Shown: in pieces, positions 1-10,301 of the stretch
Position numbering within the stretch: position 1 is the first letter of the stretch
Layout of the letters: each line of letters begins with the position of its first letter
Assembly (NCBI GenBank): GCA_030263665.1
Contig: SZPK01000002.1
Coordinates: forward strand, 69,695 to 133,694
DNA from: Villigracilis sp024434165
GTDB lineage: Bacteria > Chloroflexota > Anaerolineae > Anaerolineales > Villigracilaceae
DNA: 64,000 nucleotides
Reading direction: 5' to 3'
Notes under the pieces: generated by a model
What the model was told of the DNA's origin: nothing
What the model saw: the letters and a program-made list of their open reading frames with translations, nothing else
Databases searched by the model: none
Program-made: the position numbers and the translations under genes

Positions 1-2446
<2,446 letters not shown>

Positions 2447-2449
2447 TGA

Positions 2450-2848
2450 TCATTCAACTTTCACTGGGTTTGGTCTCGCCTTGGGGAGAGTGACGATCAG
2501 GAAGCCGTCCTGATATTCCGCGCGCGCCTGGTCCACATTGACCGGCGCCGGCAAGCCGACCGCCGCAGCGAATTTGCCGAAGCGAATCTCCATTTGGTGA
2601 TAGGCGCGTTTTTCGGGGGAATCGGAGCGCGAACCTGAGATAAAGAGCGTGTCGTTTTCGACCGAAATGTCGAAATCTTCGTCGCGCATCCCCGCTATTT
2701 CCATCCGCACGACAAAGGCTTCCGCGGTCTCGTACACATCGGTTGGAGGACTCCAGACGTTGGACCGCACCTGCCAACTGACTGCGTGGAGAATATCACG
2801 GCGAACCTCCAGAAGCGGCTCTCTGGTTTTGCGAACAACGGTTGGCAT
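2450..2848 (-). CDS. Hsp20/alpha-crystallin small heat-shock protein
   Basis: ATP-independent holdase chaperone of 132 residues, a usual length for bacterial Hsp20. The alpha-crystallin domain covers about residues 34-130, with PPTDVYETAEAFVVRMEIAGM at its front, the beta-strand ENDTLFISGSR in the middle and the typical end motif YQDGFLIVTLPKA. The C-terminal I/V-x-I/V-like anchor is represented by NPVKVE. A good ribosome site, AAGGAG, lies 8 bases before ATG 2848. It sits 3 bases upstream of lon and just downstream of tRNA-Arg, all on the minus strand. No CIRCE operator was seen upstream, so heat regulation is not visible here. Confidence 0.95.
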   Translation of the reverse strand: MPTVVRKTREPLLEVRRDILHAVSWQVRSNVWSPPTDVYETAEAFVVRMEIAGMRDEDFDISVENDTLFISGSRSDSPEKRAYHQMEIRFGKFAAAVGLPAPVNVDQARAEYQDGFLIVTLPKARPNPVKVE

Positions 2849-2870
2849 GGACTTACTCCTTACTGGCGTG

Positions 2871-2943
2871 CGCCCCCGGCGGGATTCGAACCCACAACCT
2901 CCTGCTTAGAAGGCAGCTGCTCTGTCCATTGAGCTACGGGGGC
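2871..2943 (-). tRNA. tRNA-Arg (anticodon UCU)
   Basis: Folded by eye on the minus strand: acceptor GCCCCCG/CGGGGGC, D stem GCTC/GAGC, anticodon loop CTTCTAA with anticodon TCT (decodes AGA), T arm GTGGG-TTCGAAT-CCCGC, discriminator G. The 73-nt length is normal. The 3' CCA is not encoded, which fits the CCA-adding enzyme at 26549-27802. The outermost anticodon-stem pair (27-43) is a G-G mismatch; the other four pairs are good. Confidence 0.95.
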
Positions 2944-2955
2944 GATGGCTGCATT

Positions 2956-3399
2956 TTACTCGACGACGGGTAAATGCGCGGGTTGACTTTCAATCGGACG
3001 CAGCCCTCGATACACCCGCGGACCGGCAATGGTCTTCAGGATGACATCCGCCGACCTGCCCAGCCGCCTGCCAAGCTCCTCGGCAGACATGGGGGTATTG
3101 CCGTTGGCAAGGAAGGTGCGGAAGACCGCCTCGACGATTGCCGTGCGCTCGCCGACGAATTCGGGGAGCAGGGCGCAGTGACTCATCAGCGCGTGCTGGA
3201 CGCCGTCCACCGGCTTGACTTCGGCGGTTTCAGGGTCAATCCAGTCAATCAATTCGCCTTCCTCGATGTCGGCAAATGCCTCCTGGTGCTCGGCGCACAA
3301 CAGGGTGCGCAGGAACACGTGCCAGTCGCGTTCGTTTTGCTTCCACCAATCGAAATCAATGTGGAAGGGGGTCTTTGCGTTGGGTTTCAGCAGGCTCAT
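2956..3399 (-). CDS. conserved hypothetical protein, coupled to upstream 523-aa gene
   Basis: A 147-residue protein I do not recognise. It begins MSLLKPNAKTPFHIDFDWW, has an acidic middle (DIEEGELIDWIDPETAEV) and a C-terminal part (ANGNTPMSAEELGRRLGRSADVIL) that looks like a helix-turn-helix or winged-helix segment. The start ATG overlaps the stop of the preceding gene (ATGA at 3399-3396), so the two are translationally coupled. No signal peptide or membrane span is seen. A DNA-binding or adaptor role is only a guess from the C-terminal helix pattern. Confidence 0.8.
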   Translation of the reverse strand: MSLLKPNAKTPFHIDFDWWKQNERDWHVFLRTLLCAEHQEAFADIEEGELIDWIDPETAEVKPVDGVQHALMSHCALLPEFVGERTAIVEAVFRTFLANGNTPMSAEELGRRLGRSADVILKTIAGPRVYRGLRPIESQPAHLPVVE

Positions 3400-4967
3400 T
3401 CAACCTCCTCCTCAAGGCGGAAGTGCAGGTCGCCTACGTGCTTGAAGACGGGGTTTGCCGCCAGCAGGGCAAAGAGCGGCGCGGGCGGAATGCGGCGGAC
3501 AAGGTTCACTGCTGCGTACAATTCCTGGGCGTGGACGTGACCCTGCGGGTTGGATTTCGACAGTTCGCGCATGACCTGGAGGACGAGTTCCTCGAAAGGA
3601 CGTTTCTTTTCCCAGACCGGGTCGAGCGCCTTGAAATCGGGCACGTGAATCACCATGCGGTCGTTGAACTCGGCGGTGATGGGCTGTTTGAGCATGGCAA
3701 AGACCAGCCCGCCATCGGTGCCGACCATGACGGTGCGCACCCAATCCTTGGAAGCGCGCTGGGTCTTCGCTTCGACGATCACTTCGCCGGGGTTCTCGCC
3801 CCTGCGGACCTGCACCAGCGAGCCGGGAATCAATTGATGCGCCTTGTACCATTCGCGCAAGCCGAACACATAGCCGTGTTCGCGCACCACCCAGGCGGGG
3901 ATGCGCTGCCTGGTCTTGCCGTCCACCAGCGTAAACCGCACGCGCGGCGATTCGTACGCCGTTGGGAAGAGTTTGCGCGTCCGGGCAGACATGGGCAGTG
4001 TGCCGGCGCGCAGATGCGGGTAGATCAACGTGATGGTGACGGAGGAAATTTCCTCGCGCGGGTCAAGTTCGCCCGGCGGGGTCAGTTCATCATCCAGCTG
4101 CGCTTCGAGGGCTTTCATGGGTGGCGTCAACTGGTTTCGGTCGTGCGGCACCTCCACGTAGCGCAGAGGCGGGGGCACTTCGCGCACAAAGTCCGGTTCG
4201 AGGCGGCGCAGGCACCAGAGCACCTGACCGGCAGGTCCCACTTCGTCGAAGCGGTTGTCGTCCTGCAGGGCGTAGTTCAATGAAAACTCCGCCAGTTTGG
4301 GGTTGACTCCGGCGGGCAGTTCGATGTCCTTCATCAGCGCTTCGGTGGGAAGCGGCTCGCCGCCGGACATATCGAGCACTGCCTCGGCGAGATTCAACTG
4401 TCCCTGGTTGATATCAATCAACAGCGCGCGGGGGAACCAGCGCCCGGCGATCTTGACCAGTCCGCCATCCGCGCCCAGTGCGGCTTCGAGTTTTTTTTCG
4501 ATCTCCGCGCCGTGCTCCGCCATGATCGCGGCGGGCTTCACGTCGGCGTCCTCCTCTTTTTCAAAGGAAGCGTCGTTCAACAAATGCGTCTCCAGCCGCG
4601 CCGCAAACATGCGCTCGGAGGCATCGTCCATTTCGACGGTGATGACATCGAAGTCGTTCACCGCCGGGTTGACGCCGCTTCGCACAGCCTTTACCCGTCC
4701 CTGCCGCCAGTTCAACGCAGGAAAGATGAGTTCATCCCCAACCAGGTAGGTCTCTCTTGGAATAAAATTCCGTCCCATGGATTTTTGTTTGCTCTCTGCG
4801 GCTTGCCGCTCCGTGCGGACCCGCATTTCGATAAACTCCGAAACGAGTTCACGCGTGGTCAGCGGCATCTCGCGTTCGAAGAGATAAGTATGCAGGTTTT
4901 CGACATCTTGCGGGGTGACTTGGAGGGAAAGCCAGTAATCGTTTGGTAATGAAAATGCGCCAGCCAT
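3396..4967 (-). CDS. conserved hypothetical protein, 523 aa, soluble
   Basis: No family recognised. The protein is hydrophilic, lacks signal peptide and TM segments, and begins MAGAFSLPNDYWLSLQVT. Visible blocks are a helical N-terminus (REMPLTTRELVSEFIEMRV), a beta-rich stretch with GDELIFPALNWRQGRVKAV (about residues 77-95), LVDGKTRQRIPAWVVREHG (about 345-363) and a C-terminal helical end. ATG 4967 is preceded at 5016-5011 by a TATAAT box on the minus strand and by a small hairpin in the leader (4989-5006). The next gene overlaps its stop by 4 bases. The conserved-looking composition argues for a real lineage-specific pair. Confidence 0.82.
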   Translation of the reverse strand: MAGAFSLPNDYWLSLQVTPQDVENLHTYLFEREMPLTTRELVSEFIEMRVRTERQAAESKQKSMGRNFIPRETYLVGDELIFPALNWRQGRVKAVRSGVNPAVNDFDVITVEMDDASERMFAARLETHLLNDASFEKEEDADVKPAAIMAEHGAEIEKKLEAALGADGGLVKIAGRWFPRALLIDINQGQLNLAEAVLDMSGGEPLPTEALMKDIELPAGVNPKLAEFSLNYALQDDNRFDEVGPAGQVLWCLRRLEPDFVREVPPPLRYVEVPHDRNQLTPPMKALEAQLDDELTPPGELDPREEISSVTITLIYPHLRAGTLPMSARTRKLFPTAYESPRVRFTLVDGKTRQRIPAWVVREHGYVFGLREWYKAHQLIPGSLVQVRRGENPGEVIVEAKTQRASKDWVRTVMVGTDGGLVFAMLKQPITAEFNDRMVIHVPDFKALDPVWEKKRPFEELVLQVMRELSKSNPQGHVHAQELYAAVNLVRRIPPAPLFALLAANPVFKHVGDLHFRLEEEVE

Positions 4968-4988
4968 ACTCAGCCTTGTAATGAATTT

Positions 4989-5016
4989 GCGCCTGTCAAG
5001 AGGCGCGTTGATTATA
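4989..5016 (-). promoter_or_regulatory. putative -10 box and leader hairpin of the 523-aa gene
   Basis: On the minus strand a perfect TATAAT occupies 5016-5011, followed by a 6-bp inverted repeat (GCGCCT at 4989-4994 with AGGCGC at 5001-5006) before the ATG at 4967. No convincing -35 was found. Apart from this, the 289-base gap 4968-5256 holds nothing I can identify. Confidence 0.4.
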
Positions 5017-5256
5017 CCTTACCTTGCATGGAGATAGTTAGCAGTTGAGTAGTTGGGTGAATGGATGCCAGGCGCTTCGGGCGGGACGGGGCGGCTGTCT
5101 CTTCGATAAGGATGAAGTCTTGGCGGGCGGGGAAATCAAAGGTATGGAGAGGTGAGAATGACATTACATCAAGAGCGGCGCTGAATGCGCTCACGCAGAG
5201 AGGCGGGCGGGAGTACAATAAAAATGCAACGACATTTCAGACCCAGGAGAATCCCC

Positions 5257-5484
5257 ATGAGTAAAGAAGATGCCCTCCGTGAAATTCTCGATGAAGCGGC
5301 GCAGGAGATCGCAAAGGCGCAAAGCGCTCCGCGCACCTGGCTTTCGTGGATCGTGTACCTGCTGGCGCGGCTCGAAGACCAGGCGGACAAGGCAAGCACC
5401 GCCAGCCGTGACTCTTATATGGAAATGCTCGCCGCCCTGCAGGACGAGATTCGAAACCGCACCCGCACCGGCGGCTGGAATTGA
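5257..5484 (+). CDS. small hypothetical protein, 75 aa
   Basis: Starts at ATG 5257 (MSKEDALREILDEAAQEI), chosen because AGGAGA sits 6 bases upstream. The chain is short, charged and almost entirely helical, with a central LSWIVYLLARLEDQADKAS that could pack as an amphipathic helix. No known domain. It lies 27 bases before the M20 amidohydrolase start, so the two may be co-transcribed. Function unknown. Confidence 0.7.
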   Translation: MSKEDALREILDEAAQEIAKAQSAPRTWLSWIVYLLARLEDQADKASTASRDSYMEMLAALQDEIRNRTRTGGWN

Positions 5485-5511
5485 GACCGGCTCCCGGCTG
5501 GAGGAATGAAC

Positions 5512-6924
5512 ATGGACCTCACACAATGGATCGAGTCCAACCGTTCGTTGTTCGTCGAGTTGAGCAATGAGATCTGGGGGTATGCCGAACTGGGGTACAA
5601 GGAGTTCAATTCCAGCAAGGCATTGGAAGATGCGCTGGAGGAAGCCGGGTTTACGCTCGAACGCGGCGCGGCGGAGATTCCCACCGCATTCGTTGCCAGT
5701 TACAGCAACGGCGCGGGACCCGTCATCGGCATCCTCGGCGAATTCGACGCATTGCCCGGTCTCAGCCAGGATTGTGTGCCATACCGCAAACCGCTGGAGA
5801 ACGGCGCGCCGGGTCATGGCTGCGGTCACAACCTGCTGGGGGTCGCCGGGCTGGCGTCGGTGATGGCGGTCAAGCAGGCGATGGATGCGGGCGAAGTCAA
5901 GGGCACGATCCGCTATTACGGTTGTCCCGCCGAGGAAGGCGGCGCAGGCAAGGCATTCATGGCGAAAGCCGGGCTCTTCAACGATGTGGACATCTGTCTC
6001 ACCTGGCATCCCGATACGTTCAACGGCACGCTTTACACCAACTTCCTTGCCAATTACCGCGTCGTCTTCCGCTTTCGGGGCAGGAGCGCTCACGCCGCGA
6101 TGGACCCGTTCAACGGTCGCAGCGCGCTCGATGCGGTCGAGTTGATGAACGTGGGCGTCAACTATCTGCGCGAGCACATGATCCCCGATGCGCGCGTCCA
6201 TTACGTCATCACCAAAGGCGGAGTCGCCCCGAACGTCGTCCCCGATTTTGCCGAGTCGCTTTACAGCGTGCGCGCCCCGCGCACCGACCAGTTGAATGCC
6301 CTCTTCGAACGCGTCAAAGACATCGCCAAAGGCGCCGCCTTGATGACCGGCACCGAGGTGGAAATTCAGGTCATCTCGGGCATGTCCAACATGCTCCTCA
6401 ACGAGACCATCAACGAAGTCCTGCAAGCCAAACTGGAGGAAGTCGGCGCGCCCAAATTCAGCGGGGAGGAGCATGCCTTCGCGCGCGAACTTTCCAAATC
6501 CATTCCGGCGGAGAGCCTCGAAACCAGCGCGCCCGTTTACGGGCTGGATTCGAAAGCCGTTGCCGAATTGAAAAAACAAGTCCTGTTCGAAGAGATTCTT
6601 CCGCCCTTCAAATCCGAGGTCGTTCAACCCGGCTCCACCGATGTCGGCGACGTATCCTGGGCTGCGCCAACCGGTCAGATCTTCACCGCCTGTTGGGCGC
6701 TTGGCTCGCCCGGTCACTCCTGGCAGATCGTGGCGCAGGGCAAAATGGGCATCGGTCAGCGCGGAATGTTGTACGCCGGGAAGGTCATGGCGCTCAGCGC
6801 GCTCGAATTTATGAAAAACACGGAATTGCGCACCCGAGCCAGGGAGGAATTTGAACGAAGGCGCGCCGCTGTCAATTACGTCTCGCCGATTCCCGATGGG
6901 ACGAAGCCGCCGCTGAACACGTAG
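5512..6924 (+). CDS. M20-family amidohydrolase, AbgB-like
   Basis: Zinc metallo-amidohydrolase of about 470 residues resembling the p-aminobenzoyl-glutamate hydrolase B subunit/indole-acetyl-amide group. Metal-site motifs are visible: GILGEFDALPGL (Asp ligand region), GHGCGHNLLG (His ligands), CPAEEGGAGKA (general-base Glu pair) and a dimerisation-domain block FRFRGRSAHAAMDPFNGRSA. An ATG at 5506 has its GGAGG only one base upstream, whereas ATG 5512 (MDLTQWIES) is 7 bases after the same GGAGG, so 5512 is preferred. Substrate is unproven; amino-acid conjugates or folate breakdown products are likely. Confidence 0.93.
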   Translation: MDLTQWIESNRSLFVELSNEIWGYAELGYKEFNSSKALEDALEEAGFTLERGAAEIPTAFVASYSNGAGPVIGILGEFDALPGLSQDCVPYRKPLENGAPGHGCGHNLLGVAGLASVMAVKQAMDAGEVKGTIRYYGCPAEEGGAGKAFMAKAGLFNDVDICLTWHPDTFNGTLYTNFLANYRVVFRFRGRSAHAAMDPFNGRSALDAVELMNVGVNYLREHMIPDARVHYVITKGGVAPNVVPDFAESLYSVRAPRTDQLNALFERVKDIAKGAALMTGTEVEIQVISGMSNMLLNETINEVLQAKLEEVGAPKFSGEEHAFARELSKSIPAESLETSAPVYGLDSKAVAELKKQVLFEEILPPFKSEVVQPGSTDVGDVSWAAPTGQIFTACWALGSPGHSWQIVAQGKMGIGQRGMLYAGKVMALSALEFMKNTELRTRAREEFERRRAAVNYVSPIPDGTKPPLNT

Positions 6925-6944
6925 TTAACTCAAGTTGCTGCCTT

Positions 6945-7115
6945 CAAACAGTACCTGTAGTTTTCCGTCAAAAACCCTCGCCCTGCCCTCTCCCAACGGG
7001 AGAGAGGGAAGCCGTCCCGGTAAAAAAATCGCCGCGATTGGGGTGAGGGAACGCTTTTGAAATCAAGACGGCAATGTGGGTTAGTTACCCCCGGCGGCTG
7101 GAGCATTATTTTTCG
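6945..7115. repeat. dispersed intergenic repeat, copy 1 (GGGAGAGGG type)
   Basis: Contains CCCTGCCCTCTCCC-AACGGGAGAG, a purine-rich GGGGTGAGGGAA block, and CCCCCGGCGGCTGGAG at the right end. The window's last 140 bases (63855-64000) carry the same modules in inverted orientation, including CTCCCGATGGGAGAGGGCAGG, the GGTGAGGG block and CCCCCGGCGGCGGGAG. It fills most of the gap between the M20 gene and the convergent histidine kinase. Confidence 0.65.
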
Positions 7116-7121
7116 GGTGCG

Positions 7122-8333
7122 TTAAATGGGCAGCTGCAAATAAAACGTACAGCCGGGGAGGTTCACTTCATCGTGTCCCCTGCTTTCCACCCAGGCTTTG
7201 CCCCCATGCGCCTGCGCCACACCGCGCACAATCGCCAGCCCCAAACCCGGTCCGCCGCCTTTGAACGTGGTGGCGCCGGAGGAGTGGATGCTCACCGACC
7301 CCGCCTGGTAGAACTTCTCGAAAACCAGCTCGTGATGTTCTTTATCCAAGCCGATGCCCGTATCGGTCACACGCACCTCGACCGCGGGTCTGCCGTCTTC
7401 CATCTTCACCGTATGCGTGGAGACGGTCACGGTCCCGCCGTCGGGCGTGTATTTGATCGCGTTGACGATCAACTGCTGCAATGCCTTGTGGATGAGGGTC
7501 GGATCGCCCTGGATGATGGATTGATCCGCTTCGGGCACGTAGACCAGCTGCAGGGTCCGTTTTGAGGCGGCTTTGGCAAACTCGTTGAGCGTATCCGCAA
7601 TCAGTTGTTTGAGGAGCACCGGCGCGGGAGTCAACTTCAGGGTTTCGTTGTCAATGCGGCTCACATCCAGCATGGTGTTGACCACGCCGTGCATGCGTTC
7701 CGTGCCTTTGAGGATGCCGTCCAGAACCTCGACCAGGGCGGGGTTTGCCTTCACTTCGTTGGAGGCGCAGAGCAGGTTGGCGTAGCCCTTCAGCACGGTC
7801 AGCGGGGTGCGGAGTTCGTGCGCGGCGACTTGAATGAACTCCATCTTGTTGCGGTCGAGCTGGCGCAAAACCCGGTTGGACTTTTGCAGTTCGGCGATCA
7901 TCGCCCGGTCGTTGGCGCGCAGGCGGTCGAGCGTGATGCGGATGATGTCGAGCGCAATGCGCGGACTGCGCTGGAGGGTGGCTTCGAAATCCTGTTTCTC
8001 CATTTCCAGCACGCGGCATTCTGTGAGCGTACGCACAGTGGCGGCGCGCGGCGCGTTTTGGATGAGCGCCATCTCGCCGATTAGGTCGCCCTTGCCGACC
8101 GTACGCAGAATCAGTTCGCCTTCCCCTTCGCCGATCTTTTTGCTGATCTGGGCGCTGCCCTCGGCAAGGATGTAAAAGATTTCTTCGTAAGCGCCTTCGC
8201 GGCACAGCACATGGTTTGGCGGATAGGTGCGCAGGTCGGTCAATTCCGCCATCTCCGCCAGTTCGCTGTCTGCCAGCCCGTTGAATGCCAGGCGCAGTAA
8301 CGAAACCTTGTCGAGGGTTTGAGTATCGGTCAT
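7122..8333 (-). CDS. cyclic-nucleotide-binding-domain sensor histidine kinase
   Basis: Soluble kinase of 403 residues. Residues 1-130 form a CAP-type cNMP-binding fold with the phosphate-cassette-like GDLIGEMALIQNAPRAATVR. A coiled linker (about 130-165) leads to the HisKA domain with phospho-acceptor His172 in HELRTP, then a HATPase_c domain with N box QLIVNAIKYTPDGG, G1 VTDTGIGLD and G2 GPGLGLAIVRGVAQAHGG. No TM segment, so the signal is cytoplasmic or second-messenger based. I chose ATG 8333 (MTDTQTLDKV); a longer in-frame start at 8516 would run through a heptamer repeat and lacks support. No response regulator is adjacent, so this is an orphan kinase. Confidence 0.93.
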   Translation of the reverse strand: MTDTQTLDKVSLLRLAFNGLADSELAEMAELTDLRTYPPNHVLCREGAYEEIFYILAEGSAQISKKIGEGEGELILRTVGKGDLIGEMALIQNAPRAATVRTLTECRVLEMEKQDFEATLQRSPRIALDIIRITLDRLRANDRAMIAELQKSNRVLRQLDRNKMEFIQVAAHELRTPLTVLKGYANLLCASNEVKANPALVEVLDGILKGTERMHGVVNTMLDVSRIDNETLKLTPAPVLLKQLIADTLNEFAKAASKRTLQLVYVPEADQSIIQGDPTLIHKALQQLIVNAIKYTPDGGTVTVSTHTVKMEDGRPAVEVRVTDTGIGLDKEHHELVFEKFYQAGSVSIHSSGATTFKGGGPGLGLAIVRGVAQAHGGKAWVESRGHDEVNLPGCTFYLQLPI

Positions 8334-8396
8334 ACAGAAAGTATAACAACCCATCCCAGGATAAAAATTGCTCTTCAATGATAATTTTCCCGCCGC

Positions 8397-8441
8397 CTGC
8401 AACCTGTAACCTTCAACCTGCAACCTAAAACCTCCCAACCC
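8397..8441. repeat. heptameric tandem repeat, AACCTNN type
   Basis: Period-7 array: AACCTGT AACCTTC AACCTGC AACCTAA AACCTCC. It lies between divergent genes, just upstream of the TATAAT at 8451-8456. Confidence 0.7.
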
Positions 8442-8450
8442 CCAATCAGG

Positions 8451-8463
8451 TATAATTCGCCCC
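8451..8463 (+). promoter_or_regulatory. -10 box directly before the PSP1 gene
   Basis: Perfect TATAAT at 8451-8456, only 7 bases before ATG 8464. Transcription should begin at or next to the start codon, predicting a leaderless mRNA. No consensus -35 is visible. Confidence 0.5.
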
Positions 8464-9393
8464 ATGCAAACAGACATCAAGAACATTATCGGTGTGCGCT
8501 TTAGCAAGGTAGGCAAGGTCTATCACTTCGACTCCTCCTCCGTGCCGGACCTGCGGCTCGGCGAACACGTCATCGTGGATACCTCACGCGGACGTCATCT
8601 CGGCGAAGTCGTGGAAATCCTCGCGGAGACCCCGCCCCAGCCCGACGGCGGCTGGAAGTCCGTGGAACGACGCGCCACCCCGCGCGATTTACTGCTCCAA
8701 CAATCCTGGCGGCAGAAGCAAACCGAAGCCATGATTACCTGCCGCGCGCGCGCCGCCGAACTCGGACTGCTCGACACCATCAAGATCGTCGCCGCCGAAT
8801 ACAACTACGACGGCTCGCGCCTCGCCTTCCTTTTCAGCACGGATATCGAAGAGAAAGTGGACCTCAAATCCCTGCGCAAGGACATGGCGGAGATTTATCC
8901 CAACACACACATCGAACTGCGCCAGATCGGTCCGCGCGACGTGGCGAAGATCCTTGGCGGCATGGGCGCCTGCGGAATCGAAACCCGCTGCTGCTCCAAA
9001 TTCCTGACCGAGTTCTCGCCCATCTCGATCAAGATGGCGAAGGAACAAGGCATCTCCCTCACGCCCGAAGAGATCACCGGCATGTGCGGACGCCTGCGCT
9101 GCTGCCTCATTTACGAATACGAGCAGTACGTGGAAGCCCGCAAGACCCTGCCCAAACGCAACAAGCGTGTGGTCACGCCCAAGGGCGAAGGCAAGGTGGT
9201 GGACGTCCTGCCGATGAGCGACAAGGTCACGGTGTTGATCGAAGTGGAAGGCGAGCGCCCCCAGCAATACACCTTCCTGCGCGAAGAAATCCAACCCTGG
9301 GACGAACTCGAAGCCCTGCGCCGCAAATCCGAAGCCCCGTGTGACCGTCACGAAAACGGCGGCTGTACCTGCGGCAAGGCGAAGAAGAATTGA
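8464..9393 (+). CDS. PSP1 C-terminal domain protein, RicT/YaaT-like
   Basis: 309-residue member of the PSP1 family. Bacillus YaaT (RicT) belongs to the Fe-S RicAFT complex affecting RNA processing and sporulation. Visible are LGEHVIVDTSRGRHLGEVVE (about residues 32-51), the conserved core LGGMGACGIETRCCSKFL and TGMCGRLRCCLIYEYEQY, where the CC and CGRLRCC cysteines match those of the family that bind iron-sulfur clusters. A Cys-rich tail (CDRHENGGCTCGKAKKN) adds possible metal ligands. No signal or TM. The exact role here is inferred from family only. Confidence 0.9.
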   Translation: MQTDIKNIIGVRFSKVGKVYHFDSSSVPDLRLGEHVIVDTSRGRHLGEVVEILAETPPQPDGGWKSVERRATPRDLLLQQSWRQKQTEAMITCRARAAELGLLDTIKIVAAEYNYDGSRLAFLFSTDIEEKVDLKSLRKDMAEIYPNTHIELRQIGPRDVAKILGGMGACGIETRCCSKFLTEFSPISIKMAKEQGISLTPEEITGMCGRLRCCLIYEYEQYVEARKTLPKRNKRVVTPKGEGKVVDVLPMSDKVTVLIEVEGERPQQYTFLREEIQPWDELEALRRKSEAPCDRHENGGCTCGKAKKN

Positions 9394-9398
9394 CATCC

Positions 9399-9459
9399 TG
9401 TCATTGCGAAGCGATCCCCAAACGCAGAAGGAGATTGCTTCACCCCGTTCGCAATGTCA
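9399..9459. repeat. CGTCATTGCGAGG-type palindromic repeat, degraded copy
   Basis: TGTCATTGCGAA at the left, GAGATTGCTTC in the middle and TTCGCAATGTCA at the right form an imperfect inverted repeat. A fuller copy is at 30404-30490. Seen between the PSP1 and LmbE genes. Confidence 0.65.
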
Positions 9460-9469
9460 TCTCATTGCC

Positions 9470-10198
9470 ATGACCCTGCAGCCTGAAAACTGGGAAACCC
9501 CCAAACACATCCTCGTCATTCTCGCGCACCCTGACGACCCGGAGTTCTTCTGCGGCGCAACGCTCGCCCGCTGGACTCGCGCCGGGCACAAAGCCACCTG
9601 CCTATTGCTCACCTGCGGCGACAAGGGGTTCAATCCCAGCACGCATCCAGATATGACGCCGGAAGCGTTGTGTGGAATCCGCCACCGCGAACAAGCCGAA
9701 GCCGCCAGAATCATCGGAGCCGAGCCGCCTCTCTTTCTGGACCTCCCGGACGGCTACCTGATTCCAGATCTGAATCTCCGCCGTGAGGTTGTGCGCGAGA
9801 TTCGCCGCCACAAACCGGATATCCTCGTCACCTGCGACCCGCAGAATCTTTTCGCCGCTTATGGCATCAACCACCCCGATCATCGCGCCTGCGGTCAGGT
9901 TGTACTGGATGCGGTCTTTCCCGCCGCGGGCAATCCCGCCTACTTCCCCGACCTGATCGCGCAAGGCTTTGAACCCCACATGCCGGGCGAAGTCTGGTGC
10001 GCGCTCACCAGCCAGCCCAATACCGCCATTGACGTGACCGAATACTGGGACATCAAACTGCAAGCCATCCTCCAGCACAAATCGCAGGTGCAGGACGTGA
10101 ACAAATTGATCGAACGGATGAAATCCCGCCGCACCGAAGACAGCACGGACGAAAATCCGCGTTACGAAGAGAAGTTCAGGGTCGTGAAATATTCGTAA
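9470..10198 (+). CDS. LmbE/PIG-L-family N-acetylglucosaminyl deacetylase
   Basis: Zinc-dependent deacetylase-like protein of 242 residues. The signature AHPDDPEFFCGATLARW lies near residue 20, with the HPDD zinc/catalytic motif. A distal histidine is in NHPDHRACGQVVLDAV. Family members deacetylate GlcNAc-type sugars (bacillithiol/mycothiol synthesis, glycolipids). ATG 9470 (MTLQPENWETPKH) is chosen because the longer frame from 9341 overlaps the PSP1 gene and runs through the palindromic repeat. The substrate cannot be told from context; the radical-SAM operon follows after 103 bases with its own promoter. Confidence 0.9.
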   Translation: MTLQPENWETPKHILVILAHPDDPEFFCGATLARWTRAGHKATCLLLTCGDKGFNPSTHPDMTPEALCGIRHREQAEAARIIGAEPPLFLDLPDGYLIPDLNLRREVVREIRRHKPDILVTCDPQNLFAAYGINHPDHRACGQVVLDAVFPAAGNPAYFPDLIAQGFEPHMPGEVWCALTSQPNTAIDVTEYWDIKLQAILQHKSQVQDVNKLIERMKSRRTEDSTDENPRYEEKFRVVKYS

Positions 10199-10268
10199 AC
10201 ATCGAGGACATCGAAGGAACGGCAATTCAGCCGCAAAGGGGGAATAGTGACAAACATCATGATTGACT

Positions 10269-10301
10269 TTGAAAATGCCGGGGGGTATCGTATAAAAGGA
10301 C
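10269..10301 (+). promoter_or_regulatory. promoter of the radical-SAM operon
   Basis: TTGAAA (10269-10274), 16-base spacer, TATAAA (10291-10296). The ATG at 10302 is only 5 bases after the -10 box, so the transcript probably starts at the start codon (leaderless). This supports 10302 as operon start and as the beginning of its first gene. Confidence 0.55.

Noticed and set aside
3276..4283. 335-codon ORF on the plus strand
   Set aside because: Antisense to the coupled hypothetical pair on the minus strand; composition rich in His/Arg/Gln as expected of a shadow frame.
5191..6717. 508-codon ORF on the minus strand
   Set aside because: Antisense to the AbgB-like gene, which carries all metal-site motifs.
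7067..7121. Terminator between the convergent M20 and histidine kinase genes
   Set aside because: The sequence belongs to the dispersed repeat; no stem with a T run could be drawn confidently.
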